From a virus: 36,092 nt of DNA. The notes below the pieces were generated by a model. That model was not told the origin of the DNA and made no database searches. It saw only the letters and a list, made by a program, of their open reading frames with translations. Each line of letters opens with the position of its first letter. Position 1 is the stretch's first letter. Position numbers and translations under genes: made by a program. Below, in pieces: positions 13,439 to 18,779 of this stretch. Where the stretch lies: positions 1 through 36,092 of IMG/VR virus record IMGVR_UViG_3300031974_000430; one strand, 5' to 3'.

Positions 13439-13882
13439 ATGTACAAAGTTGAGATTGAGGTTTCGGGCCAACCACAAGGCAAGGGACGACCACGCTTTAC
13501 CAAGACAGGCCACACATACACGCCAGAAAGAACACGGGAATATGAACGTAGGGTTGGCGCTGCTGCTTGGGCAGAAATGCAGCGCTTAGACTTAGACCCA
13601 ACAGATCGGCCATGTCACGTCGATGTCATTGCGTTTATGAACATCCCCAAGTCGTGGCCGAAGGGTAAACGCTTAGAAGCGGAATACGGGGTCACAAAGC
13701 CCACCAGCAAGCCCGATCTGGATAACATTGTAAAGTCGGCCATTGATGGGATTACTGGTGATACTGGGATCATCCTGTCCGATACTCAAGTGACCAGCAT
13801 AAAGGCCAAGAAAACATACTGTCATCCTGACCGTGGACCTGTTCTTTACATATCGGTGTCTTGGACATCGGTAGGTGAATAG
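13439..13882 (+). CDS. rusA: RusA-family Holliday junction resolvase
   Basis: 147 residues. RusA dimers cut four-way junctions and resolve recombination intermediates. Seen: the N-terminal GQPQGKGRPRF at 10-20, the catalytic loop KPDLDNIVKSAIDGITG at 91-107 with Asp 93 and Asp 95 and a Lys at 99, and the third acidic position in SDTQV at Asp 115. These match the essential residues known for the family. It is the only plus-strand gene among minus-strand recombination genes. Its last 37 bases overlap the HNH gene tail to tail. AGGA precedes the ATG by 7 bases. Confidence 0.93.
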   Translation: MYKVEIEVSGQPQGKGRPRFTKTGHTYTPERTREYERRVGAAAWAEMQRLDLDPTDRPCHVDVIAFMNIPKSWPKGKRLEAEYGVTKPTSKPDLDNIVKSAIDGITGDTGIILSDTQVTSIKAKKTYCHPDRGPVLYISVSWTSVGE

Positions 13883-14193
13883 GGCGCATACGACCAATCA
13901 GAGCCGTACTTTTCGCGCCATGCTCGTTTATCTTTATGAATTGCTTGTTTGCTGTCGTCCCACAATCCCTGATGATGCCCGTCACAAAGAGGCACGGCCC
14001 AGTCGTCGCCGCGCTTATAGACGCCGTAACGATCATGGATGGGGTGATGTGCTGTCGTGGGTGACAACTGCTGCTCTCCATGCGCCTGACAAACCGCGCA
14101 AGGTAACTCGCGTATCTTGTCCAGCATCTTCTTGCTGCGCAGTGGCTTGTCCTGTTTTAAGCCCAGTGGCGGGCGTTTAGCTAAGTTTGTCAT
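13846..14193 (-). CDS. HNH-type nuclease, Ref/DUF968-like
   Basis: 115 residues. The segment LPCAVCQAHGEQQLSPTTAH is followed by H-P-I-H-D and, 20 residues later, 'VPLCDGHHQGLWDDSKQAIH', giving the Cys/His metal frame and the HNH-like His pair expected of the DUF968/Ref family (phage P1 Ref is a RecA-dependent nuclease). The CxxC of the second zinc knuckle is reduced to C-x2-H. It overlaps the preceding HTH gene by 17 bases and the oppositely oriented rusA by 37. A job in trimming or nicking recombination intermediates fits. Confidence 0.8.
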   Translation of the reverse strand: MTNLAKRPPLGLKQDKPLRSKKMLDKIRELPCAVCQAHGEQQLSPTTAHHPIHDRYGVYKRGDDWAVPLCDGHHQGLWDDSKQAIHKDKRAWREKYGSDWSYAPYSPTDVQDTDM

Positions 14194-14485
14194 ATTTACC
14201 CGCCAATACTTCCGTGACCCGACCTTGGTTCACGTTCAGCTTTTCTGCAACGTCCCGCGTGTGCATTTCTGGATTGTGCCTGCACATAGACTTAATCCTG
14301 TCACGCAGCGCCGCTGTCATGCGCTGTGACGTCCTGCTTCCTTTCACTGGCTTATGCTTGTCACGGTACATGTGTTTCAGTGCCGACCTGACTGCTGCGC
14401 GTGTCTGCATGATGTCGCTGTCGAACGCTTCCAAATCTTTTAGAAGCCGCTCTAATATTTTTCGTGCATGTGGAATGTCGCTCAT
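14177..14485 (-). CDS. Small HTH DNA-binding protein
   Basis: 102 residues. The N-terminal half is a charged helix pair; the C-terminal half carries 'MTAALRDRIKSMCRHNPEMH' and then a helix-turn-helix 'TRDVAEKLNVNQGRVTEVLA', whose second helix (NQGRVTEVL) is the recognition helix. I have seen this ending in many alphaproteobacterial phages without an assigned target. It may act as a regulator or as a recombination accessory. It is coupled to the upstream gene by ATGA. Confidence 0.75.
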   Translation of the reverse strand: MSDIPHARKILERLLKDLEAFDSDIMQTRAAVRSALKHMYRDKHKPVKGSRTSQRMTAALRDRIKSMCRHNPEMHTRDVAEKLNVNQGRVTEVLAGKYDKLS

Positions 14486-14874
14486 TGCTCTAATGGATCG
14501 TACCCGATCCCCTCTGCTAGTTTGGCCATTGCCATATCAAAATACTGCTGAAACTCTGGCTGTGTCATTTTATCGAAACTGATGCTGTCTGGTATATTGA
14601 CCAATTCACCGTTCAACGCTGACAATTTGATCCTAACGTACCCACAAGCAATCTTTAGTTCGTCGTGTAGGTGATGCTCTGTAGGCCACTTACCCGTAGC
14701 CTTTGCCACCCTACGCAGCGTTGACCAGTACATGTTGTGTTGCGGATTGCTGCGCTTTCCTGTCGGTGACAGGTTAAACAGTGAGCCTTGCGCATAATCT
14801 TCCATGCGCTCGGCGTCATACTGAGAAACAGGAACAAGCCGACCATTGGAAAGCTGTACTTGTAACTTAGTCAT
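14482..14874 (-). CDS. NinB/DUF1367-like recombination-associated protein
   Basis: 130 residues. The diagnostic block is 'GKRSNPQHNMYWSTLRRVAK', then 'ATGKWPTEHHLHDELKIACG' and 'DSISFDKMTQPEFQQYFDMA'. The S-x-P-Q-H-x-x-x-W core and the D-x-x-S-F-D-x-M-x-x-x-E-F tail are characteristic of the DUF1367-type phage proteins and resemble lambda NinB (Orf), a mediator that helps load recombinase on SSB-coated DNA. It sits with SSB, an annealing-type protein, an HNH nuclease and RusA. The start overlaps the upstream stop by 8 bases. Confidence 0.75.
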   Translation of the reverse strand: MTKLQVQLSNGRLVPVSQYDAERMEDYAQGSLFNLSPTGKRSNPQHNMYWSTLRRVAKATGKWPTEHHLHDELKIACGYVRIKLSALNGELVNIPDSISFDKMTQPEFQQYFDMAMAKLAEGIGYDPLEQ

Positions 14875-15379
14875 TGTTTTCGTGCGCCTTTAGGTATTCA
14901 TCACCGTACTTTTCAACCCTATAACAAATTACCCTTATTGTTGCTGGATGCAGATTGTACTTTTGGCCTATTGCCTTTAACGTCATGCCCGACAGCCTAT
15001 CCTCATATATCTTTTTGTTTCGATGTATCATCCATTTGGGAACTTTTGAAAAACGCTTATGTGGCTTTTTCCCCTTCCCATGCCTTTGCTCCCAAGGCCA
15101 ATATTTTTCAATCAACCCCATGATTTCCCTGTATGTCCTACGACCGCAATTCGGCACTGTGAGCCAGTTGTAACGCGCAACCATCTGGCGATGCTTTTTT
15201 ATATTTAGGTTTACATCAGACCCTATAGTATTTTTGATCGCGTTCATCGCGCGCAGTGACAGAAAACGCTCCCACGGTATCGGTTCACGCTGTTCCTCGA
15301 AGTAATCCAACGACATCACTGTTCCGTCTTTCAACGTGACCACCTGCAAAGTTTCGTATTTTGTAAATTCTAAGGCCAT
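14867..15379 (-). CDS. Putative transcription factor: alpha-CTD-like domain plus C-terminal HTH
   Basis: 170 residues. Residues 38-92 (FLSLRAMNAIKNTIGSDVNL ... TVPNCGRRTYREIMGLIEKY) resemble the C-terminal domain of RNA polymerase alpha: the L-S-x-R-A-x-N-x-x-K entry helix and the P-N-x-G-R-x-x-x-x-E-I helix-hairpin-helix. A basic linker (100-120) leads to a sigma4-like HTH at 126-157 (GMTLKAIGQKYNLHPATIRV). The combination suggests a factor that contacts the host polymerase or UP-like DNA and redirects transcription, perhaps to the late genes; this is inference. The start overlaps the preceding gene by 10 bases. Confidence 0.7.
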   Translation of the reverse strand: MALEFTKYETLQVVTLKDGTVMSLDYFEEQREPIPWERFLSLRAMNAIKNTIGSDVNLNIKKHRQMVARYNWLTVPNCGRRTYREIMGLIEKYWPWEQRHGKGKKPHKRFSKVPKWMIHRNKKIYEDRLSGMTLKAIGQKYNLHPATIRVICYRVEKYGDEYLKAHENND

Positions 15380-15588
15380 AACGTTTTATCCATATCCATA
15401 GAATAGAACCCCACACGGCGACCACTACCAACTTCACGGCGATCACAGTGGATCGGCCACCCATCCTCGCGTAACTCGAAAATGCGGCCTGCTAGACGGA
15501 AGCAACCAAACATGTTCAGTGCTTCCAGTGGCGATATTGTTTTGCCTTGCTTTAGATAGTGCAAGATTTGTGCGTTCTGTGTTTCCAT
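15370..15588 (-). CDS. Small winged-helix/HTH protein
   Basis: 72 residues from ATG 15588, preceded by GAAGGGAAA. 'AQILHYLKQGKTISPLEALN', then 'MFGCFRLAGRIFELREDGWP' and 'RREVGSGRRVGFYSM' give helix, HTH and beta-wing in order, matching the small helix-turn-helix family (HTH_39 type) widespread in phages. A regulatory role is expected; the target is unknown. The 130 bases before it contain a predicted pseudoknot and a 10-bp stem. Confidence 0.8.
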   Translation of the reverse strand: METQNAQILHYLKQGKTISPLEALNMFGCFRLAGRIFELREDGWPIHCDRREVGSGRRVGFYSMDMDKTLWP

Positions 15589-15610
15589 TGTTTTTCCCTT
15601 CAATGTTATG

Positions 15611-15645
15611 TGGGGGATTTACAGAACCGCTCCCCCAGACGGTTC
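15611..15645 (-). ncRNA. Predicted H-type RNA pseudoknot in the 5' leader of the HTH gene
   Basis: In the minus-strand transcript, stem 1 pairs GAACCG (15645-15640) with CGGUUC (15629-15624). Stem 2 pairs UGGGGGA (15637-15631) with UCCCCCA (15617-15611). The strands alternate S1-S2-S1-S2 with connectors UC, G and UGUAAA, an almost ideal H-type geometry. It ends 9 bases before the GAAGGGAAA ribosome-binding element. I do not recognise a known riboswitch class in it; it may be a ligand- or protein-controlled translational switch. Confidence 0.5.
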
Positions 15646-15650
15646 GGTAA

Positions 15651-15711
15651 TCAGATAACGCCGCGCGGTTTTAGTGCAGCTAACCAATGCCGCTAAATAT
15701 ACGTTATCTGA
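15651..15711. repeat. 10-bp perfect inverted repeat enclosing a second stem
   Basis: TCAGATAACG (15651-15660) and CGTTATCTGA (15702-15711) are exact complements around a 41-base interior. Inside, TTTAG (15670-15674) pairs with CTAAA (15693-15697) and CCGCGCGG (15661-15668) is self-complementary. It lies between the SSB stop and the pseudoknot, so a folded RNA leader is likely; a DNA-level function such as a protein-binding site or single-strand initiation site is also possible. Confidence 0.5.
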
Positions 15712-15720
15712 CTTCTGTTC

Positions 15721-16071
15721 CTAAAACGGTATTTCGTCGTCTATGCCTGCCATTGCTGGCTGTGGCTGTGATGTCTGTTCGTCCCGTGGCTTACCGCCAC
15801 CCATGAGCGACAGATCGGCTGCGCGGATCGACAGATATGTTTTACCGTTGTATTCACGCTGCTTTAGTTCACCGCTGACACAAACCTTTGTGCCTTTGGT
15901 CAGATACTGCGCCACTGCGCTGCGATGATAGGTGACGTCAAAAAACATCACCCCTTTGTTTTGTCCATAACCGTCGTCAACTGCGACAGAAAAGGTTGCA
16001 AACTGCCTGCCTTCGTTCTCTTGAACCTGACAGTCCTTGGTAAGACGCCCTGCGATTGTACATACTTTCAT
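15721..16071 (-). CDS. ssb: Single-stranded DNA-binding protein
   Basis: 116 residues. An OB-fold sequence (VCTIAGRLTKDCQVQENEGR, 'FATFSVAVDDG', 'MFFDVTYHRSAVAQYLTKGT', 'KVCVSGELKQREYNGKTYLS') is followed by a short Gln/Pro linker and the acidic tail DDEIPF, the tip that recruits partner proteins in bacterial SSBs. It coats single strands during replication and recombination. Start and upstream stop overlap as ATGA with GGAG in place. The partner annealing-type protein is encoded immediately upstream. Confidence 0.93.
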   Translation of the reverse strand: MKVCTIAGRLTKDCQVQENEGRQFATFSVAVDDGYGQNKGVMFFDVTYHRSAVAQYLTKGTKVCVSGELKQREYNGKTYLSIRAADLSLMGGGKPRDEQTSQPQPAMAGIDDEIPF

Positions 16072-16694
16072 ACCATTAACTCCACTTTACGTTTGTCATG
16101 CGCTTCGACCATGCGCTCGTACTGCGCTTCGGTCAAGTCGGGGCTGTTGATCAGCTTTTTGTACTTTGCTTCGGCTGTAGCAAAGCGCTGGGCGTCACAG
16201 TTTTCGTAGAACTGCAACATCGCATCGACACGATCTTCAAGCGGCATTTCCATCTTTGGTGCGCCTGTTGGCTTTGGTGCAACCTCTGATGCTTTGATCG
16301 CTGCCTCTTTGCGCTTCACGCCGTCCATTTCGTTGGCTGAAGCATACTGACCGCCGTGCATACCCATAGACGCCAGCGCGCGCCCGATTGCCGATGTTTC
16401 GCAAACCTCGACCGCTGACGTGCGCGTAATCTGTGATGATCCACGAATTTCTTCTGCCAAACCTGACCCGACGATAAAACCGTCTTTGTCTTTGACTGTG
16501 GCTTTGACCACGACAGTCTGACCGTCATTGTGGATGATGTCAGTGTCGATACCGTATTCGCCACCGAAGACCATGCGGAACGCCTCAACGCGCTTTGCAA
16601 CCTCTGTGTATTGCTTGCCGCCGCGCTGGGTGACGCCGTGGGACTTGTTCAAGTCCGCTACGACATCCATTGCTTGATGAAACTTATTGGTCAT
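16068..16694 (-). CDS. Putative single-strand annealing recombination protein (Rad52/ERF-like)
   Basis: 208 residues from ATG 16694, chosen because it overlaps the upstream stop and has GGGGAG 7 bases ahead. The core 'GGKQYTEVAKRVEAFRMVFG', beta strands with 'TVVVKATVKDKDGFIVGSGL', and 'TSAVEVCETSAIGRALASMG' then 'HGGQYASANEM' form a pattern I know from marine phage genomes, next to SSB. The C-E-T-S-A-I-G-R-A-L-A helix resembles the conserved helix of annealing proteins. The C-terminal third is a helical tail. The annealing role is inferred from this pattern and from SSB, NinB-like and RusA neighbours. Confidence 0.65.
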   Translation of the reverse strand: MTNKFHQAMDVVADLNKSHGVTQRGGKQYTEVAKRVEAFRMVFGGEYGIDTDIIHNDGQTVVVKATVKDKDGFIVGSGLAEEIRGSSQITRTSAVEVCETSAIGRALASMGMHGGQYASANEMDGVKRKEAAIKASEVAPKPTGAPKMEMPLEDRVDAMLQFYENCDAQRFATAEAKYKKLINSPDLTEAQYERMVEAHDKRKVELMV

Positions 16695-16860
16695 TGTAAT
16701 CTCCCCAAATTTTGTCGTGTTCTTCACACGCTGACTTTACGCCCTTATCAAGAGCGTCAATCATATCGCTAACTTGCTGGCTTGTCATGTTGCCAAACTT
16801 TTTGCTCATAGATTGCAAAACGTGCATCTTGATCGAAACTGGTGTTGGATGCTTGTGCAT
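16684..16860 (-). CDS. Small hypothetical protein, first in the recombination operon
   Basis: 58 residues from ATG 16860 (MHKHPTPVSIKMHVLQSMSK, then FGNMTSQQVSDMIDALDKGV). Helical with no recognised motif. GAAGGGAAAAAAT precedes the ATG, the early-gene ribosome-binding element. It is the first gene read leftward from the divergent control region, and its end overlaps the annealing-protein start. Confidence 0.65.
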   Translation of the reverse strand: MHKHPTPVSIKMHVLQSMSKKFGNMTSQQVSDMIDALDKGVKSACEEHDKIWGDYNDQ

Positions 16861-16873
16861 ATTTTTTCCCTTC

Positions 16874-16950
16874 GTACACAATTTGTACCTTGCGGTGTAA
16901 ACGAATATATGTGATACGTCAAACAGAAAATAACCACATGGGGTAAAAAA
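16874..16950. promoter_or_regulatory. Divergent early control region
   Basis: The gap between the leftward operon and the rightward regulator gene. Leftward: TTGACG (16922-16917) is a good -35, but the -10 at the proper distance (TACACC) is weak. Rightward: TTGTAC (16883-16888), 17 bases, TATATG (16906-16911). Two palindromes: GTACACAATTTGTAC (16874-16888), over the rightward -35 and near the leftward start, and TAACCACATGGGGTAA (16931-16946), directly ahead of the regulator ATG and similar to the palindrome at 13361-13376. Suits control by the neighbouring HTH protein. Confidence 0.45.
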
Positions 16951-17142
16951 ATGGACTGCCACAAGGAAACGATGCTGACGTTCGATACTTTAAAATGCGA
17001 ACTAGCAAAGCACAACCTGCGCAAAGTCGCGCGGGAAACTGACCTACACTACAACACGGTGTATAGGTTTATGAACACAGAAAAAGACCCGAAGTACTCG
17101 ACAATGAAAGCGCTGTCGGATTATGTAGAGGGTGCGCTATAA
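16951..17142 (+). CDS. Small Cro/CI-type HTH regulator
   Basis: 63 residues from ATG 16951; the ATG at 16972 (56 residues, AAGGA close by) is an alternative. 'LRKVARETDLHYNTVYRFMN' at about 23-42 is a helix-turn-helix: first helix KVARET, turn, recognition helix YNTVYRF. 'YSTMKALSDYVEGAL' closes the small fold, as in minimal phage repressors. It probably controls the divergent promoters beside it. GGGG in the palindrome at 16931-16946 doubles as its ribosome-binding site, which would allow autoregulation. Confidence 0.75.
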   Translation: MDCHKETMLTFDTLKCELAKHNLRKVARETDLHYNTVYRFMNTEKDPKYSTMKALSDYVEGAL

Positions 17143-17291
17143 GAAAGAACCGCCCCATTTGGGACGGCTCTAACATGAAGGGAAACGTTCAGCATGAACG
17201 CAATTCAAATGCTGAACAAACAAACTGCCTAAACCAAGCACTTGCCCTTGCTTGGTAACACGGCACAACATATTGGGCAAGGAGTTTTAAA
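17143..17291 (+). promoter_or_regulatory. Structured leader of the replication operon
   Basis: 149 bases with four elements in order: an imperfect hairpin (17147-17170, CCG/CGG and CCC/GGG arms, loop ATTT); a 12-codon ORF (17194-17232) overlapping a strong hairpin, GTTCAGCAT (17187-17195) with ATGCTGAAC (17209-17217), extended by GAA/TTC; stem ACCAAGCA (17233-17240) with TGCTTGGT (17249-17256); and loop CTTGCCC (17241-17247) complementary to GGGCAAG (17275-17281), which runs into the AAGGAG ribosome-binding site of the replication gene. The last two form a possible pseudoknot that would hide that site. Confidence 0.5.
17194..17232 (+). CDS. Possible leader peptide (12 residues)
   Basis: ATG at 17194, reading MNAIQMLNKQTA and TAA at 17230-17232. 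The early-gene element GAAGGGAAA stands at 17177-17185, a somewhat long but usable distance. The stop codon directly abuts the first base of the downstream stem, so a ribosome terminating here would cover that stem. That placement, rather than the peptide sequence, is the reason for calling it. Confidence 0.4.
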   Translation: MNAIQMLNKQTA

Positions 17292-17945
17292 ATGTCGCAT
17301 TACATGACAGCGTTAGCGATGAAACAAAAAGGCTTGAAGCCAGCAACCAAAATTGTGCTGTATTGGTTAGCCGATTGCCACAATCAAGAAACAGGCCAAT
17401 GCTTCCCCAGCATCAAACACCTTGCAAATGTCTGCGAAATGTCGCGCAGATCAGTTGAGGGTCATTTGACAGTTTTAGAACAGCTAGGATTAATTAAACG
17501 CTTTAACCAATTTCGTGACCGTGGGGGCAAAACCTCTAACAGTTACGTCTTAGAATTAACGGGAACTACTGAGCATAATAGTTCGACGGACACCGATGCG
17601 CAAAATCTGCGCATGGTATGCGAAAAATCTGCGCATGGGGATACGCAAAATCTGCGCATGAATAACCTTGGAATAAATAACCTTGGAAAAGAAACTAATA
17701 TATCATCATCTGACGATGACGGTGTTGATTACTACTTTGACCAATTATGGGAAGAATACCCACGCAAGGTTGGTAAAGCACAGGCCAAGAAAGCGTTTAA
17801 GACAGCTTCTAAGAAAATAAACTTCTATGACCTATTGCCAAAGTACATGTCATATGTTTTAACCCTAGAGGGTAAAGAAACTCAGTTTATACCGCATCTA
17901 GCTACATGGCTAAACGGTGAACGCTGGAACGATGAAGGGAAATAA
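17292..17945 (+). CDS. Replication initiator (lambda O-like layout, winged-helix N-terminus)
   Basis: 217 residues. Residues 1-90 form an HTH_36-type winged helix: 'GLKPATKIVLYWLADCHNQE', 'CFPSIKHLANVCEMSRRSVE', 'LEQLGLIKRFNQFRDRGGK'. A polar linker (91-145) follows, and then 'YFDQLWEEYPRKVGKAQAKK' and 'HLATWLNGERWNDEGK', a C-terminal block common in phage replication proteins. The linker is encoded by the iteron array at 17596-17661, so the protein probably binds an origin inside its own gene, as lambda O does. AAGGAG precedes the start in a structured leader. Next gene starts 2 bases after its stop. Confidence 0.85.
   Translation: MSHYMTALAMKQKGLKPATKIVLYWLADCHNQETGQCFPSIKHLANVCEMSRRSVEGHLTVLEQLGLIKRFNQFRDRGGKTSNSYVLELTGTTEHNSSTDTDAQNLRMVCEKSAHGDTQNLRMNNLGINNLGKETNISSSDDDGVDYYFDQLWEEYPRKVGKAQAKKAFKTASKKINFYDLLPKYMSYVLTLEGKETQFIPHLATWLNGERWNDEGK
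17596..17710. other. Predicted replication origin: three iterons plus AT-rich segment
   Basis: Three 21-bp repeats at 17596-17616, 17618-17638 and 17641-17661 share the pattern ATGCGCAAAATCTGCGCAT (two substitutions at most), each an inverted repeat of TGCGCA about AAATC. Starts are 22 and 23 bases apart. Immediately after, two 13-base copies of AATAACCTTGGAA (17661-17673 and 17676-17688) lead into an AT-rich stretch to about 17710, a candidate unwinding element. Repeats 1 and 3 are read in the same frame (QNLRM), repeat 2 in another (CEKSAHG), so conservation is at DNA level. Confidence 0.7.
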
Positions 17946-17947
17946 CA

Positions 17948-18439
17948 ATGACTTTTGACGAACGCATGGCGCAAATTCGCAGTGAAATTACAGGGATGTT
18001 GGCAACCTATGCCGTTCCCAAGCATCTAGATACCGAAAACAAGGTACGCCAAGAGATTGAAGGCTTGGCGCGCATGGTGAACCACAAGCTGCCGAACGAC
18101 ACAACGCCTGATCATATCCGTGGCACGTTTGAACGCGCATCTATGAAGCTGAAAAGCGCGCACACGTCACGCACATGGCCAACAGGCAAAGACATCGACG
18201 CTGCTGTCACAAAATCTATGACAACAACCATGTCATCATTGCCTGCAAACAAAGGCCAGTGGAAGCCTGACACGCTGGCAATCAATGCGCGCCGCATCAA
18301 GGCGGGTGAACCTGTAGGTGAAACATACATCACTGGCAAGCTGGCAGAACGCATGGTTGCGCAAGGTCTAGTCACTGAAGAAGAACTTGCGCCGTATCTA
18401 GTTTACCTAGACGCGCACAAACGCAGCATAAACGGGTAA
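17948..18439 (+). CDS. Putative replication partner protein (helicase-loader position)
   Basis: 163 residues. No Walker motif, so not a DnaC-type ATPase. Helical N-terminus (MTFDERMAQIRSEITGMLAT, 'YAVPKHLDTENKVRQEIEGL'), then a segment rich in basic and Thr residues (TFERASMKLKSAHTSRTWPT, GKDIDAAVTKSM) and a C-terminal helix pair. By position, directly behind an O-like initiator in the same transcript, it could play the part of lambda P in recruiting the host helicase; the sequence does not prove it. GAAGGGAAA precedes the start. Confidence 0.6.
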   Translation: MTFDERMAQIRSEITGMLATYAVPKHLDTENKVRQEIEGLARMVNHKLPNDTTPDHIRGTFERASMKLKSAHTSRTWPTGKDIDAAVTKSMTTTMSSLPANKGQWKPDTLAINARRIKAGEPVGETYITGKLAERMVAQGLVTEEELAPYLVYLDAHKRSING

Positions 18440-18530
18440 TCGTGTGGGCGGCGCTATAGTGTCGGGATAAGCTGGGGAACCAACAAAAACGATGGTATCA
18501 ACCGCCCACCGCGACAAAATATCATAGAAG
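18440..18530 (+). ncRNA. Possible structured RNA element before 18543
   Basis: GTGGGCGG (18444-18451) and CCGCCCAC (18502-18509) are perfect complements, extended by CG/CG past one bulged base. The 50-base interior can form small inner stems: CGC/GTG around TATA, and GATA (18466-18469) with TATC (18496-18499) enclosing TGG-GGAA-CCA. The element sits between two plus-strand genes, 25 bases ahead of the GAAGGGAAA ribosome-binding element. No known RNA family is recognised. Confidence 0.35.
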
Positions 18531-18542
18531 GGAAACACCGCA

Positions 18543-18779
18543 ATGGAATTTTTTACACTGCTATACATAGAATACGCACTGCGCGGTATTGACATCGAAA
18601 CATATTTGATTTTGCCCGATTACGAAGCATGTCAGATAGCCATACGCGACAACGAAAATATGCCGATGTACTTTAACGCAGATAGCGATGTCGATATGTA
18701 CTGTATACGCACCGACACGCTATCCAGATCAATACGACCTAAACTTAGACCAAAAGTTCGTAGTGAGGGGCATCTATAA
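18543..18779 (+). CDS. Small hypothetical early protein with SIRPKLRP motif
   Basis: 78 residues: MEFFTLLYIEYALRGIDIET, 'YLILPDYEACQIAIRDNENM', 'SDVDMYCIRTDTLSRSIRPK', ending LRPKVRSEGHL. One Cys pair, acidic middle, basic tail. The form (Tyr-rich, single C-x-x-A-I element, MYCI before the basic tail) is familiar from unannotated marine phage proteins; no function known. The tail motif SIRPKLRP also occurs in the virion-type protein at 8875-9903. Its 3' end overlaps the endolysin gene head-on by 35 bases. Confidence 0.65.
   Translation: MEFFTLLYIEYALRGIDIETYLILPDYEACQIAIRDNENMPMYFNADSDVDMYCIRTDTLSRSIRPKLRPKVRSEGHL

Noticed and set aside
15604-15720. tRNA gene, because of GGTTC-like sequence and stems
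   Set aside because: No acceptor/anticodon cloverleaf can be drawn; the pairing is an interlocked pseudoknot instead.
16951-17142. Evidence for lysogeny from the small repressor-like protein
   Set aside because: No integrase, excisionase or attachment site is visible, and Cro-type regulators occur in strictly lytic phages.
17596-17661. Possible CRISPR-like repeats
   Set aside because: Units are separated by only 1-2 bases, with no spacers; they fit iterons within a replication gene.
17948-18439. DnaC-like helicase loader ATPase
   Set aside because: No Walker A or B motif; only its position suggests a helicase-loading role.
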